64,000 nt of DNA from Silene latifolia (lineage: Eukaryota > Streptophyta > Magnoliopsida > Caryophyllales > Caryophyllaceae): assembly GCF_048544455.1 (NCBI RefSeq), contig NC_133538.1, positions 18,185,469-18,249,468 of the forward strand, read 5' to 3'. The notes beneath the pieces were generated by a model. That model made no database searches and was not told the origin of the DNA. It worked only from the letters and a program-made list of their open reading frames with translations. The number at the start of each line of letters is the position of its first letter. Within the stretch, counting starts at the first letter, position 1. Of the stretch, positions 51,365 through 63,945 are shown piece by piece. Position numbers and translations under genes: made by a program.

Positions 51365-52074
51365 CGACGATTTTGGAACCTGAACTAACGAAATTAATGA
51401 ACATAGGGTGTCAATTAAAATGAACCTGGTGTATGTACGTTGGGAGCCCCAGCCGATGCTAGATTTTGAGTGAGTAGGCGCCCTCATTTCAAAATCATGG
51501 CCCCATCGGACTTAAGCCAGACACGGGAAAAGGGTAGCTAGTGTGAGTCGTGGTTTGCTAAGTGTTGTGTGTTGTGTGCATCTATTGTGTGCGTATCTAT
51601 TACTAGAGTGGTATGTGTTAGATAGATGTGTGGAAAAGTGGAAGTGAATATGGAATTGTTGCAAGGTGTGATCAGTGACAAATTAATCAATTTGTTTTAT
51701 GATGAATGTGTTAGGTGTGAAATTATTGTGTTACAAATGTGAATAATGTGTACGTCTGGTGATTAGCAGAAATAGAAATGATGTGATATAGAGCTAAACC
51801 TGGTAGGTACCGTAATTAGATTGTGACATATGCCATATGGGTACAGTAAAATAGTTTCTTGGCATAGTGAGGGATGAAGGTAGAAGTGATGATTGTTTGG
51901 AGATGAATGTACGGATATACGTGTTGTTATGTGTTTACGTGGTAGGAATCAGTTTTAATTGTGACGAGCCGGAATCCCGGAACTCCGAATGATATTATTT
52001 GATTTTGCAGGAACAGTGAAAAGTTACGACTCCTTCTTTATTTCGAAAAAAATTCGATCAAGTAGATGCGAGTA

Positions 52075-52280
52075 CTCGACCGAGTAGACCAAATTCGGCC
52101 GAGTATCAAGCTACATAACCGAGTACCCATTTTGTTAGAATAATAATCGATTCTGGTCTCTAAAACTCGACCGAGTAAGAATGGTACTCGACCGAGTAAT
52201 GCACACTCGGCCGAGTATCCTAAACACTCGACCGAGTAGTAAACACTCGGCCGAGTATCCTAAACACTCGACCGAGCATT
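52075..52280. repeat. TCGACCGA/TCGGCCGA palindrome cluster in element D leader
   Basis: About eight CTCGACCGAG and CTCGGCCGAG type motifs within 200 bp, mostly alternating between the two versions. A further cluster lies at 54728-54825, and the LTRs carry their own. Confidence 0.85.
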
Positions 52281-52457
52281 GCTGTAGCAGGCTATTTATG
52301 GGTTATACAAAAACCCTAATTTCGTGCCTTTCTTTCTTATTTCCGCCTCCCATCTTCATCTTTCCTTCTCTCTAAAACTCCATACTCTTCTTTTCTCAAG
52401 CTTTTGGGTAACATCTTGGTGTCACACTTATTCTTGCTTGTCCTAAATCAGTTTAAG

Positions 52458-52867
52458 GTAAGATTTAAACTCAATCCCTTATTTGTTTTCAAAGACATTG
52501 TGTATTAGCATGCTATATTTCGATTGCTTGTTCAAAACGACCAAATTTTAGTCTTAAACTTATTGATTTTCGAATTCAACCACATATAGAACTTGTGTAT
52601 ATTTTGGTTGATTAATTTCATGGGGAAAAATTCATTTTCTGAATTCTAGGGTTAGCAAAAACGAAATTCTTCTTATTGTTGATGAGTATTTCCTGATTTG
52701 AGGCGATTTGAAAACTTGGAACTATGTGAATTGTAAAATACATGGTGATTTCTGATAGTTTATCTCACAAAGCTTATTCCGAAAATCGATATACAAGTAA
52801 AACAGTCCGTCCTTTGTGTTAAGAACTTTCAAGTGTCAATCCTTTGTTAAAAATGATTTTCTTGCAG
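52458..52867 (+). other. possible leader intron of element D
   Basis: TTTAAG|GTAAGA at 52458 and TTCTTGCAG at 52867, two bases before the ATG at 52869... suggests a spliced leader that would bring the start codon near the cap. Prediction only. Confidence 0.35.
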
Positions 52868-52868
52868 T

Positions 52869-54330
52869 ATGGTGAAAACTAGAGGTTTACCCAACAAGAG
52901 ACCTCGCGCGAATGTCCAACTCGAGGCTGGGCAATGTAGCAGTGGACCGGTTGTACCGCCGGTGGAGGCACATCCATCGGTAATTTTTGCTAACTTTGAT
53001 CATCGTAAGGCTTTTGTGGCTCTTATGCGCCGTCCTTTTCGCCCCACCCGATGTGTCAACCCTAGTATCCTTGAGACTTTGGGGATTAAGGAGGACATAG
53101 TTCACATTTTCAAGATTTTGGGCATGGAGGGGTTGTATCACTTGAGAAAGAAATCATACCCCCACTTGACCTTAGAGTTTTTAAGCTCTTTTGTTTATGA
53201 TAGGAAGGGCAAGACCGTCTCTTTTCGTCTCATGAATGAGGATCATGAGCTTACCCTTGATGAGTTGGCTGACCATTTGGGTTTAGAGGCCGAGGATGAT
53301 GACTACCTTAGTGACGTGGCCAAGAACAGTGGCGCACCTCGCACCTTCCGTATTTGATCGCGGACCCGCCCCTACCGTCAGTGCCATGTTGATTAATGAT
53401 ATCCAGCACGTTTCCCTTCGTATGTTTCTAAGGATGTTGACCTGTCTGCTTTACTCGAGAGATGATGTGAGTAAGCTCAATTCTCACGAAGTCATGCTCC
53501 TTATGTCTTACCTTAACCTCCACCGCCGGAAACCGTTTTACTACAATGCTCCTGGTATAGTGTGCTCTAGTCTGGAGCGCATGGCACAGTCTGAGACCCG
53601 ATTTATTGCTTGCGGGGCCATAGTGACCCGCCTAGCTCAGCGACTGACCGACTTTGAGGCCCCACCTCCTGAGGGGAATGAGTATGTTGAGGTTGTACCC
53701 ACCATGGACGCCTTGATGATCGGCGTCGAACCGATGGTTGAGGAAGATGGATGATGGGTCGTATGCTTGGAGAGTGAGGGGAACTATGTGGATGGTGCTT
53801 CCGGACCCGCCTCATCTCCCCGTTGTTGATCATTTGGCCGAGTGGGAGCCTTGTGGCATCCTAGACCCGAGCCCCAGTCCCACTGATCGACCCACGGATC
53901 CTCCCGGACTTACTCCGAGCCCGTCACCGTACATGAGGGACAAGAGCAGCACCTCCCCCACCTAGGGAGCGTCGTGGAGTTAGGCGGCCTAGGGTAGACC
54001 CGGTTGTGTCCGAGCCCTCTTACTCGCCCCCGACTCTTACCCTTACCACCCGTATCGGACTCGCCAGTACCCTACGGTGAATGACCCTAGGATGCGGCCT
54101 CATGAGTGGGCCGAGCGGATCTCTTCTACTTTGGTGCTCCGCAACCTACACGAGATGACCCTTAATCGGGGCATCGGGACTGATTTGGCACGGCTGTATG
54201 GTGGAGAGGACCGGAGTGGATACGGGAGTATTCCACGATTATGGGGTGGACCCGAGTTTCGGAGACCACCGGAGGAGATCGAGTTTGGCTACCTCGCAGA
54301 CCGTGGGGAGCCAACTCCGTAGTCGCCTAG
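52869..54330 (+). pseudogene. Athila ORF1-like (gag-like) protein of element D, frameshifted
   Basis: Starts MVKTRGLPNKRPRANVQLEA. The first frame (to 53357) has FVALMRRPFRPTRCVNPSIL and SFRLMNEDHELTLDELADHL, typical of the N-terminal half of the Arabidopsis retrotransposon ORF-1 (ATHILA) family. A frameshift near 53330 leads to RMFLRMLTCLLYSRDDVSKL and SHEVMLLMSYLN; another piece at 54077-54322 includes RISSTLVLRNLHEM. No catalytic domain. It would serve as a capsid-like protein if intact; two or more shifts make this copy defective. Confidence 0.6.
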
Positions 54331-56234
54331 GAGGGGACTACTCGGCGGCGAGCAGGTTTTCCGTGCGGGGAGTTCAGTGAGTACCTGCGGGCGCGGTGGT
54401 GGTGATGACATGGAGGAGGGTCCTCGTTCTTTGATCTTAGGTTGTTAGGTTATTTACTTTGATTTATTTGGTGTTGGACTTAATTGGCTATGATGGATTT
54501 ACCTCATCGATCGGATTTATTGTTCTTCTTTGAATGTTGTTATCAGTATTTGGTATCTATGGTTGGATGACTGTATTTGGCCATAAGGCCGTTACTTGGT
54601 TATCGTATGGAGAAGTTTTAAATGTCACTTAATGTCGGAATTGGTTATGCTTTGGATCTGTGGTGAAGAATGGATGCAGGTTGTTAGTGATAGCTAGGTT
54701 GTCGACAAAACACTCTCTGGCAGGTATACTCGGCCGAGTATATATTACTACTCGACCGAGCGGAGTCTACTCGGCCGAGTATTCCTATACTCGACCGAGT
54801 AGCCTTTCATACTCGGCCGATTATTGCGACTTCAGAGGGACATTGGAAATTTGTTATGAAAATTTCATAATTACGTGATAATTGTGTGACAAAGCTTGTT
54901 AGATACTTGTTTTACTATGTTATACTAGATGACGTCCTACAGATGGATCATTATGGTATCATGGATTTGTGATTGTTGGTATCGGCTATAAATTTATGAA
55001 TGTTTGGTTGCATAAAACAGGTTAGTTATTTTAAGGGGGGGGGGAATACCCTAGACATTTAATTATATGAAGGTCATACTTTACTCATATCACGTGCTCA
55101 CTGTAGAAGTGTTATACGTATGTATATGTTTGGTTACAATGATAGTTGTTTCAATGAGGTTACGTATAGACCTGTTCTTTTTCAATTATTCTATATGTTA
55201 ACTGTCGCTATAAGAGTATATATGTTGGTTGTTGAAGTATTTGGTTTTTATAAGTCACCAGAGTGTAATGTCGTAAAACAAGTTGAGCTACATGAGTTTA
55301 TAAGTAATGTCACCGTCATGTGGTACGTTTTAGCGTTGGGTTTGGGAAAATGATTACTGGTGAACTTCGGGGACGAAGTTCCTTTAAGAGGGGAAGAGTA
55401 ATGTCGCGGAATTAAGTATTTAATTATGTAAAATATGTGTTTAGTTATACCTATGATTTTGGAATCACATGTATGTAGTTAACATTCGGAATTTATGTTC
55501 ATGTTTCCTTGAAGCGATAGCTATGTTGTATTCAGGTAATATAAAGATTATACTATACACGGAGGTCTCAACTCAATTTTTATGACAAGTATTTTATTTA
55601 TGAAAGATGTATCTTCTTCATGTGTAAGTATTTAATTTTATGAAATATTGGGAATCATATGTATGTTAGGTGTGCTCACATTCGGAATTACTGGATTACA
55701 ATTATGTTTTCTTTAAGCCGCATCTATGTTGTATTCAATTAATATGAAAATTTTATGGCGCAAGGGTGTAGTTTTCTTTAAGCCGCATCTATGTTGTATT
55801 CAATTAATATGAAAATTTTATGGCGCAAGGGTGTCAAGTAATATGAAGATTCGATTCAATTGATGATAATTGGTATACGTGTTCGGAATGTGGTGATTGT
55901 GTACTTATGTACTTTACAATGGTGTATCGCTTTGCATTTGTATATTTAATATAAATGTATGGAACGTGGTAGTTTACAAGTGTGTATGGTTTTTTTTTAC
56001 ATTGTGTAAAGTGTTGCAATTGCATACTTGTGTAGGTATAGGGTGAATACTGTTTTGAGAATGGGTTATTGTTTGGAAAGGTAGCTGTGATAGGTGATTG
56101 TTGTTGAGTAAGTTGGCTGATGGTAATGTATGGATAGTGTGAATTTGTGTACCTTTGTGAAGGTGGTTAAGGTCATGGTACGTAATCTTGCGGGGAGTGT
56201 CGTGCGGGCTGAACTTCGGGGACGAAGTTCTTTT
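54331..56234. other. internal non-coding part of element D
   Basis: No credible frame. It contains a palindrome cluster (54728-54825), a 57-bp direct duplication (about 55710-55828, TTTTCTTTAAGCCGCATC units) and a first copy of the GAACTTCGGGGACGAAGTTC phrase with AGAGGGGAAGAG at about 55361-55398, an apparent duplicate of the polypurine region. Confidence 0.6.
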
Positions 56235-56247
56235 AAGGGGGGAAGAT
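56235..56247 (+). other. polypurine tract of element D
   Basis: AAGGGGGGAAGAT directly precedes the 3' LTR at 56248, the primer for plus-strand synthesis. Confidence 0.9.
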
Positions 56248-57584
56248 TGTAACACCCAGGATCTTTAGGAACGTTGTTGACCAATCTTATTGACCAAACA
56301 GACCTTAGGGATGAATGGTGTAGGATCGGGCGGTAATAGGAGATGTATAGGTTAGTTACTCGACCTAGCGGGGGCCACTCGGCCGAGTATCACCAATACT
56401 CGACCGAGTGGGGTCTACTCGGCCGAGTATTCATATACTCGACCGAGTATGGCTGATGTCGACGCGTTATTATAAATGCGAGTTCGCGAGATTCATTTTT
56501 ATTTTCTCATTTCCTCGACAGTTTCTCTTTCTCTAACCCTAGACCATCACCCTACTCTACCACTCCATAGCCTCATACCTCAAAGGAGTTAGCCTAACCC
56601 CTACCATGGGAATATCGGGATTCGCGGAGCAAGGAGGACGTGGGTGGTGGTTGTCTATGTCGTCACCGATGTGCAAGGTTAGGCAAGTTTCTGCTTTGTG
56701 CCCTTTTGAATGATTCTTTGAGTATAGTCGTGTAATAGGACATGGTCATCATTGTTAGGGTGCTTATTGAGTCGTCTTGGTTGTAGTTGGAAGTCTTTCA
56801 TGCTTTGCGATGAGGTAGGGTCTCCTACTCGCCTCTTGTTAATTGATTTGAGATTTTGATTGTATTGTAATTTGTGTCTATCTCTGCCGATCATCGGAGT
56901 ATGGGTGTTGGGGTGATGATGTCGTTGGGGTGTGACAGCTGTGTTATGTGATTGTGATTGTGGTGGAGTCACTTGCGGGAGTGGCTTCACACCCTAGTTC
57001 GCCCTCCGTGGAACCCGCCACGGGAGGGGATGTGCACATTAAGGGACAGGGAATGTTAGTCGCTCGATGATGAGCTGGACTAGGTGGGAATGGACTGCGG
57101 TCACCCACTGGCGGCGAGGGCTACCTGTTGCGATGGGTAGCCTGGCAGGGCTACACCCTTCGCGGTGTAGTCGATTATGATACGATGTGGTAAGGTTGAG
57201 ATGGTGGATGATCAGCTGTTTACTTTATTGTCTTATCTTATACTTGATTAGTCAGTACTGACCCCGTGTTGTTTTGTGTTATCTGCGGTGATCCATTCGG
57301 GGATGGTGAGCAGTTGGTTTAGCAGGTATTGTTGATTACTGCCGCTGGGATTGGAGGGATCGAGTCATCACGCTACTGGTCTAGAGATGTAGAATCACAA
57401 GTGTTGTAATTGAACTTTATTTTAGGGACCTTGAATAGAATGATATTGTAATAGATATTCTAATGATATAATATTGTTCTTGTATTGTCTAATTTGATCT
57501 ACCTCCTCGGGAAACCGAGATGGTGACACCGTCATATACTGGAATGGTCCTTGGTAAGGCGTTCTGGTGTACGGGGGTGTTACA
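56248..57584 (+). repeat. 3' LTR of element D
   Basis: Direct copy of 50012-51349, followed by the GTAAG target copy at 57585. Confidence 0.95.
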
Positions 57585-58954
57585 GTAAGGGTCGTAGTAG
57601 CTCATTTCAATATCATCCTCTTCACCACGGAACCGAAAATCACCCCTCCTAACCCAATTTGATATGTAGGGTTGATGTTTTTCCATCCAATTCCGTGAAG
57701 AGGCACCCCTTTTGTCTACTTTGTGCAAGTTTGGTTCGGTATCATAGTTTAACGGGATAATTTGTTTCCACCCAAATTGACGAGCTACCCTATTTGGAAA
57801 ATGCCACTCAACAATGTCGAAACAAATCATAGGTGCCATCACTGTCCAATCGTCGGAGTCATCATAACAAAACTCGGGCAAAAAAGACAAAATCTGTCGG
57901 GTGTAAGGTTGCCATGTAAACTGATCATGTCGCATTGAATCAAAAGCATCCCTATACCCAATTAGTGTGGTCACCCCTTCCGGCCTCTTACGATTCACAC
58001 TTGCCCACCTACGACCCAATGAGTCAATCCTGATTTGATGTTGAGAACCTAATGGGTTCGGTCCATGATGGGTAGCATTAACGGGTCTCATGAGTGTAGG
58101 TCGACCAATACTAATCCTCTCCCATGCCCACAATTGCAATAGAACAAGGGGACCTCCAATGTCTTTGGACTTTACGTTGCTTGCTCTACATAAATTGCGA
58201 TATAAAGTAGCAAGTACGACACTTCCCCAAGAGTAATTATCTAAGTTGCTCAAATCCCTCAACAAAGGCAAATAAACAACTTGTATGTCATTACCACTCT
58301 TATCCGGAAACATGATAGTGGCCATTAAGATAAGCAAATATGCCCTCACATATTGATGTAGAACATCTTCATTTGCATCTTCCGGAAGACCACTAAATTG
58401 TTCTAACAACCAACCAATCCTCAAAGAAGCCCCCTTAAGGTCATCACTACTCGGTGTTTTGCCTAAGAGTTCAGTTATTAACAAGGGCCAATTATAAGCG
58501 GTTGGTCCACTAATAATATCCCCTCTAATCCGTAGCCCTAACAACACTTGAACATCTTGCAAGGTCACGTAGCCTCGCTTGATAGTCAAGTGAAATGAAT
58601 GGGTTTCCGGCCTCCATCGCTCAACCAAAGCACTTATTAATTCCACATTAAACTTCAACCCCACTAACCTATGAATAAAAAAAAACTGAGTGTCCCTAAT
58701 GAAATCAACTACATGCTCACTTACCAAAAACCCCTTGTGTGAAACTAAGTGTGACCTACATCGAAGGGAACCAACGTCCCGCCCTTCCAATATTGCCTTG
58801 CTCCGGTGTACCTCTTGTTGTGTGAGAAGTTCCGGGTTCACCGGGCCTTGTTGTTGATGTTGTTCCATTATTCCTACACATTTAAAAGAAGATTATTAGA
58901 TTAGCATGAAAATAAATATTCAAATAATTAAAAAAATTATGGTAATAAAAAAAA

Positions 58955-61385
58955 TTAAAGACAAGTGTAAGTAGTAGAATACCCTTGTGAATTGTTAACT
59001 CTCAAAGTACATGTTTTTTTATTGTGGCCTAAACCACGACACAAACTACATGTGACCTTGTTCTTACTCTTCTCATCCATTTCATTAAGAAATCTTTTAT
59101 TCTTCCGTCTTCCTTTTCCCCGTTTATTTTGCTCATCGCACACTATTTTAGGCCCATTGTAAGGACCTCAATAAGCCTCATCTTTCAAAGGGTGAAATTT
59201 AGAAGCATATGAAGCTAAGTGTTCTCCGGTAGAATAGGCGATGTCCACAAATTAAGTAGCATTTAAACCCTTCTTTTTACAAACGGCATACACATGTGAA
59301 CATGGATACTTGTATGTTTGGAACTTGTTACAAGTACATGTCCTCTTGGATAAATCAACGGTGTGCAAATGGTTACCATGTGACATGGGTCGAGAACCTC
59401 TACGTGTTGTGACTTGGTACACCCCTCCGACATGGTCAAAAGCCACAACCTTATGGTATGCTCCTTTTTGGCAATTTTCCTCCAACAAGGTTGTAATCTT
59501 CGGACTATAATGAAGCCCCTTCATCAACCGTTTCCTTGCAAACTCACGACGCTCAACAAAGTATGCATTAACTCTAAAAAATACACACTTTATGAGTGCC
59601 ATTACGGGTAGAAAACGTGCTCCTTTAAGAACATTATTAAATGCCTCCGCCAAATTAGTAGTCAATATTCCATATCTATGTCCACCATCATGGCAAATTG
59701 ACCACTTCTCTATTCCAATTTCAACAACATATTGTTGTGCCTCTCTATTCAACTCACCTAGGCGACGAAATCCTATGTCAAACTTTTTGTTTTGTAATTG
59801 CATTGCCGTTGACCCACACATTTCTTTAACTGCATTATTTCTAAATCTTGTATTAACATTTGAAGCCAAATGACGAATGCAAACCCTATGATAAGCATAC
59901 GGCTCCTCCCACCCACTACCAACTTCACTCATTGCTTTCATAATCCCTTTGTGTCTATCGGAAATGACACACAACCCACTTCTTTTGGTAACAAATACTC
60001 TTATGCATGACATAAACCAAGGCCAACTATCGGTATTTTCGGCTTCAACAATAGCAAAAGCAACCGGGAAAATTTGATTATTAGCATCAATTGACATAGC
60101 TGTCAAAATTGTTCCCTTGAACTTTCCATATAAGTGGGTTCCATCAATGCTTAAAATTGGCCGACAATGTTCAAAGCCATCAATACATGGTTTAAATGCC
60201 CAAAAAACACGCTTGAATTTTTGCACATTTGGGTTAGTTGTTGGTGTTGTATAAAATTGAACAATAGTGCCAAGATTAGATTCTTTTAAGCCTTGCATGA
60301 AACGAGGTAGCAACTCATATGATTTATCCCAATCTCCAAATATTTCCTCAATTGCTCTTTGTTTTGCATTCCAAGCTTTGGTGTATGAAATTGTGTAACC
60401 ATACTTATCTAAAATATAAGTAACAACAGAGTTTACTTTATATCCCCAATCTCCCTCAACAAGGTTACGAATCTCATGACTTATGAATGCTCGTTTCAAA
60501 TTCATGTGGTCTTGAGGTACCATGTCACAAACACAAGACTCATCATGAGGACCTTTGTATGTCACAATGGTAAAAACTTCAGAATGAAAGTCTTTTTGTG
60601 TAGCCCTTAACCGCCAATTACATGGTGTAGGAATCCGGCCACATTTGAAGGTAATAGTATTAGGCTTTGATTTGGACTTTGAAAAATTGATTTGCTTTAA
60701 CACAATATGATGTCACCTCATCGCTAAGTGAAGCTTTGTTTGGGAACACTTGTCCAACCGCAAACTCTTTCCCATGTTCATATCTTACCATATTTTTCCA
60801 AGTTTTCCAGCTATTCAATTCATCCTCATCTAATTGATCAATCTTATTAAACTCATCGATGGGAGCACTAGCAAAGACAAGATCATCATCACCATCTTCT
60901 TCATTTGCCAACAAATTCTCATCAAGTATTGCCAATTCCTCATCAATCTCATCACCTTCTAAGTTACCATAAAATTCCCCATCATTTACGTAATTAGTTT
61001 CAAGTGAAACAAATTGAGCAACATCATCTAGCCTAATACTTGGTGTAGGAATGACAATTTGACTAGTAGAAACTTCTGCAAATATGTCCATTGAAGGAGC
61101 ATGTGAATGACGAATACTTGCCCATAACGCTTTAAAGGCTCCCTCATTATTAAGGGGAACAATTTTGAAACACCCGGCACTCGGAAATTTCATCATTACC
61201 TTCAATTGAGTACCCAAACTTTGAACACCGATTCCCTTATAAATCTCTTCAACTAATTCAAGATATGTCATCTTTGTACTAGCTAGAATAAAACATTGAT
61301 TCCCTCCTCTATAGGTTACACATCCATTTTGCTCCAACACTTCTCCATCCCAATAACAAATAAGAGGAAAATCACAAATTTCCAT
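58955..61385 (-). pseudogene. Mutator-like (MULE) transposase, decayed
   Basis: The N-terminal part starts at 61385 (MEICDFPLICYWDGEVLEQN). A frameshift near 60690 separates it from the catalytic part. That has the zinc-type N-domain with TFKCGRIPTPCNWRLRA, the DDE elements LSIDGTHLYGKFKG, VISDRHKGI and LAEAFNNVLKGAR, then a SWIM zinc finger CTCNKFQTYKYPCSHVYAVC. Continuing in frame past stops at 59252 and about 59170 the sequence ends with a CCHC knuckle CSLCRGLGHNKKTC, the usual C-terminus of these transposases. One frameshift and two stops make it inactive. It lies 86 bp upstream of the PMD gene on the same strand. Confidence 0.92.
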
Positions 61386-61884
61386 TCTATAAAAAAAAAT
61401 TGAACAAATTTAGTATAAATCAACTACCAATAACCTAATTTCCCAAAAATACATACCTAAACAACAATTAAAAATCATAAATCGTTCATCCTACCTAATT
61501 AGGGTTTCGAAAATTTGGGGTTTTTTTTAAACAACCTTAAATTAACACATATAAGTTGTAGATCTAGGCACAAAACAACATAATTATCAACAATGAAGAC
61601 AAAATAAGCAAAATCTACATTCAAAAGATGAAATTAAATAAGTTAAAAGAATTAAATTACCTTGCTAATTAGGTAGAATGTATAATTTGAAAAGCAAAAA
61701 CCCAATATAATGCCGGAGACACGCCGGAGATTCGCCGGAGATGAGTGTGAGGTGAAGAAAGAAGAAGGGGAGTGAGGTTTGTTGTATCGCACTTGGGGAG
61801 TTTGAGAGGCGGATATGGTGAATGGTGTGTGTTTTGTGGTAGAAAGTGACGGGAAAAAGAAGTTAAAAAAAAAAAAGAATCTCA
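61386..61884. other. MULE subterminal region, probable transposase promoter
   Basis: AT-rich sequence between the transposase ATG and the right terminal repeat, with no supported frame. Confidence 0.5.
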
Positions 61885-62461
<577 letters not shown>

Positions 62462-62727
62462 GTGAAGTATTTTGATTATTAACATATATATTGAGTATCG
62501 TAATTAATTTAATTAAAATATCAACCTGTGCATTTTCGAGTATTTTTAACGTCTTAGATTACTTATACATCTGTAGCATACTTTGCATCGGATAACAGTA
62601 ATTAGTAACTAAAATTATATGCACATCAAGTCTTCAATTATAAACTTATTTGTATTGTCATGATATTGAACATTTAATTACGCTCATTTATATGCTCCAG
62701 TATCCATGATAGCATTTATTATTAGGA

Positions 62728-62757
62728 CCCGTGCATTTTTTGCACGGGTTTAAAACT
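62728..62757 (+). other. Helitron 3'-end-like hairpin
   Basis: CCCGTGCA-TTTTT-TGCACGGG is a perfect 8-bp stem, followed 9 nt later by CTAC where a Helitron would have CTAG/CTAA. Upstream phrase TTATTAGGA also fits plant Helitron 3' ends. No 5' end was identified. Confidence 0.5.
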
Positions 62758-62764
62758 ACATATA

Positions 62765-63065
62765 GGGGTCGTTTGGTTCAAAATATCGGAATGGATTTGA
62801 ATGGATTGTCATACCATAGAGGTATGGAGTTAGAACCCCATACTTGCTTAAGAGTGTTTGGTTCGATCTCGGAATGGATTGAGTATAGTAATAGGGTGGA
62901 ATGGATTTAGAAACTTGAGTGTAAAAATAGGTATGAGATTCCAAGGGGTTGGAATGGAGTTAGAATTCATTGGGTATCTAACTCCATTCCAAAACCCTCC
63001 AACCAAACACTAGAATGGATTGAATCCATTCCAATCCATTCCAAAAGCTCCAACCAAACACCCCC
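62765..63065. mobile_element. Tourist-like MITE
   Basis: Ends GGGGTCGTTTGGTTC and CAACCAAACACCCCC are imperfect inverted repeats, flanked by ATA on both sides (62762-62764, 63066-63068). Interior rich in GGAATGGATT and its complement. 301 bp, non-coding. Confidence 0.75.
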
Positions 63066-63068
63066 ATA

Positions 63069-63942
63069 GTAGTTATAAAATGAGGAGGTTAAATGAAAAA
63101 GTTAGTGGAAAATAAAGGGAAAAATAAACCGTTGGATTTTTTTGTTGTTTTTCATCGGTTGATCCCTCCTTTGCATCTCTACATTGCTGCCCTCCATTCC
63201 TCCTCTCACTCTCACCACATATTTTCTGCAATTTATCACCCCTCTCATTCGCTCATTTCATTCACTCATTTCATTCACTGTCCAGAGTTGCGTGCTGCCT
63301 TTTGACACCGTCGTTCATTATTGGCAAACTTGGCCACCTTTTCCGGACGCCTTTTCCGGCCACCTTTTTTGGGCTGTGTTTACTCATCACCCAATCCTTT
63401 TCTCTGCTCAAGATCGTAATTACATCACCTATGTCTCAAATCTTCAGGTATACTCATTTTTGTGATGTAGGTGATCTTTGTTTTTATATGGGTGTTGCTG
63501 ATTTTTGTTGTTTATGTGTTTGATTGATGATTATCTGCGGTTTTGTGATGTGGGTATACTTTTCCAATTCCCAAAACATATGATGATCTTTAACCCAACG
63601 CACGACCACCTCACAAAGCTTATTTCGCTACTTTTTGATTCCAGATATGCAATTATAATCGCCGATTATCGTCGTCGTCATCTCCTTCGTCTATGGATTC
63701 TTCAGCAACAATGGCGATCAACCCTAACAAGCTCCTCAAACAACAATAATCATTTCTTCATTTTCTCCCCTTTTCTTCATCAAATTAGTGTCATTTCGTG
63801 TCTTTAATCTACTCAATTCTTGCTGCAATCCTTCCAGATTTGTCAGAAACTTAGCTGGATCCTCAATGCTCGAGATTCTATCGCTCACTACAGTAATTCC
63901 TGTGAGTTTATGGTGGTTTTCTGTCACAGGTATACTCAACTC
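63069..63942. other. gene-like 5' region, no recognised product
   Basis: Pyrimidine-rich leader-like sequence with several short plus-strand frames. A minus-strand frame, 63939-63736 (MSIPVTENHHKLTGITVVSD...), has balanced composition and SSIEDPAKFLTNLEGLQQEL, perhaps a small gene or exon, but I cannot assign it. Confidence 0.3.
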
Positions 63943-63945
63943 TTA

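Larger units (their letters stand above)
50012..57584 (+). mobile_element. non-autonomous LTR retrotransposon D
   Basis: Two LTRs of about 1338 bp in direct orientation (50012-51349 and 56248-57584) start TGTAACACCC and end GTGTTACA. An initiator-tRNA-Met primer site follows the first and a polypurine tract precedes the second. The internal 4.9 kb encodes only pieces of an Athila ORF1-like protein; no protease, reverse transcriptase or integrase is seen. The LTR start and the GAACTTCGGGGACGAAGTTC phrase before the polypurine tract resemble Tekay/Del chromoviruses (recalled, not searched). It is inserted in the MULE PMD gene. Confidence 0.93.
49384..58868 (-). pseudogene. plant mobile domain (PMD) protein gene, split by element D
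   Basis: The first part, from the ATG at 58868 (MEQHQQQGPVNPELLTQQEV), has PMD features: LISALVERWRPETHSFHL, GYVTLQDVQVLLGLRIRG and LLLQLWAWERI-like VLLQLWAWERI, up to MSYYDPY at 57585. Element D then interrupts. The same frame resumes at 50006 (MVWYRDRTILRLNPFPPQ) and runs to a donor at 49914; a last exon, 49827-49384, encodes MPLEVPPHFRTMVSHLRD and a Met-Pro-Ser-rich repeat tail ending in a basic GFWSRIRGKSKNK. PMD proteins (MAIN/MAIL1 relatives) act in silencing and genome stability; TE-borne forms are known with MULE transposases. Insertion of D should abolish the full-length protein. Confidence 0.85.
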
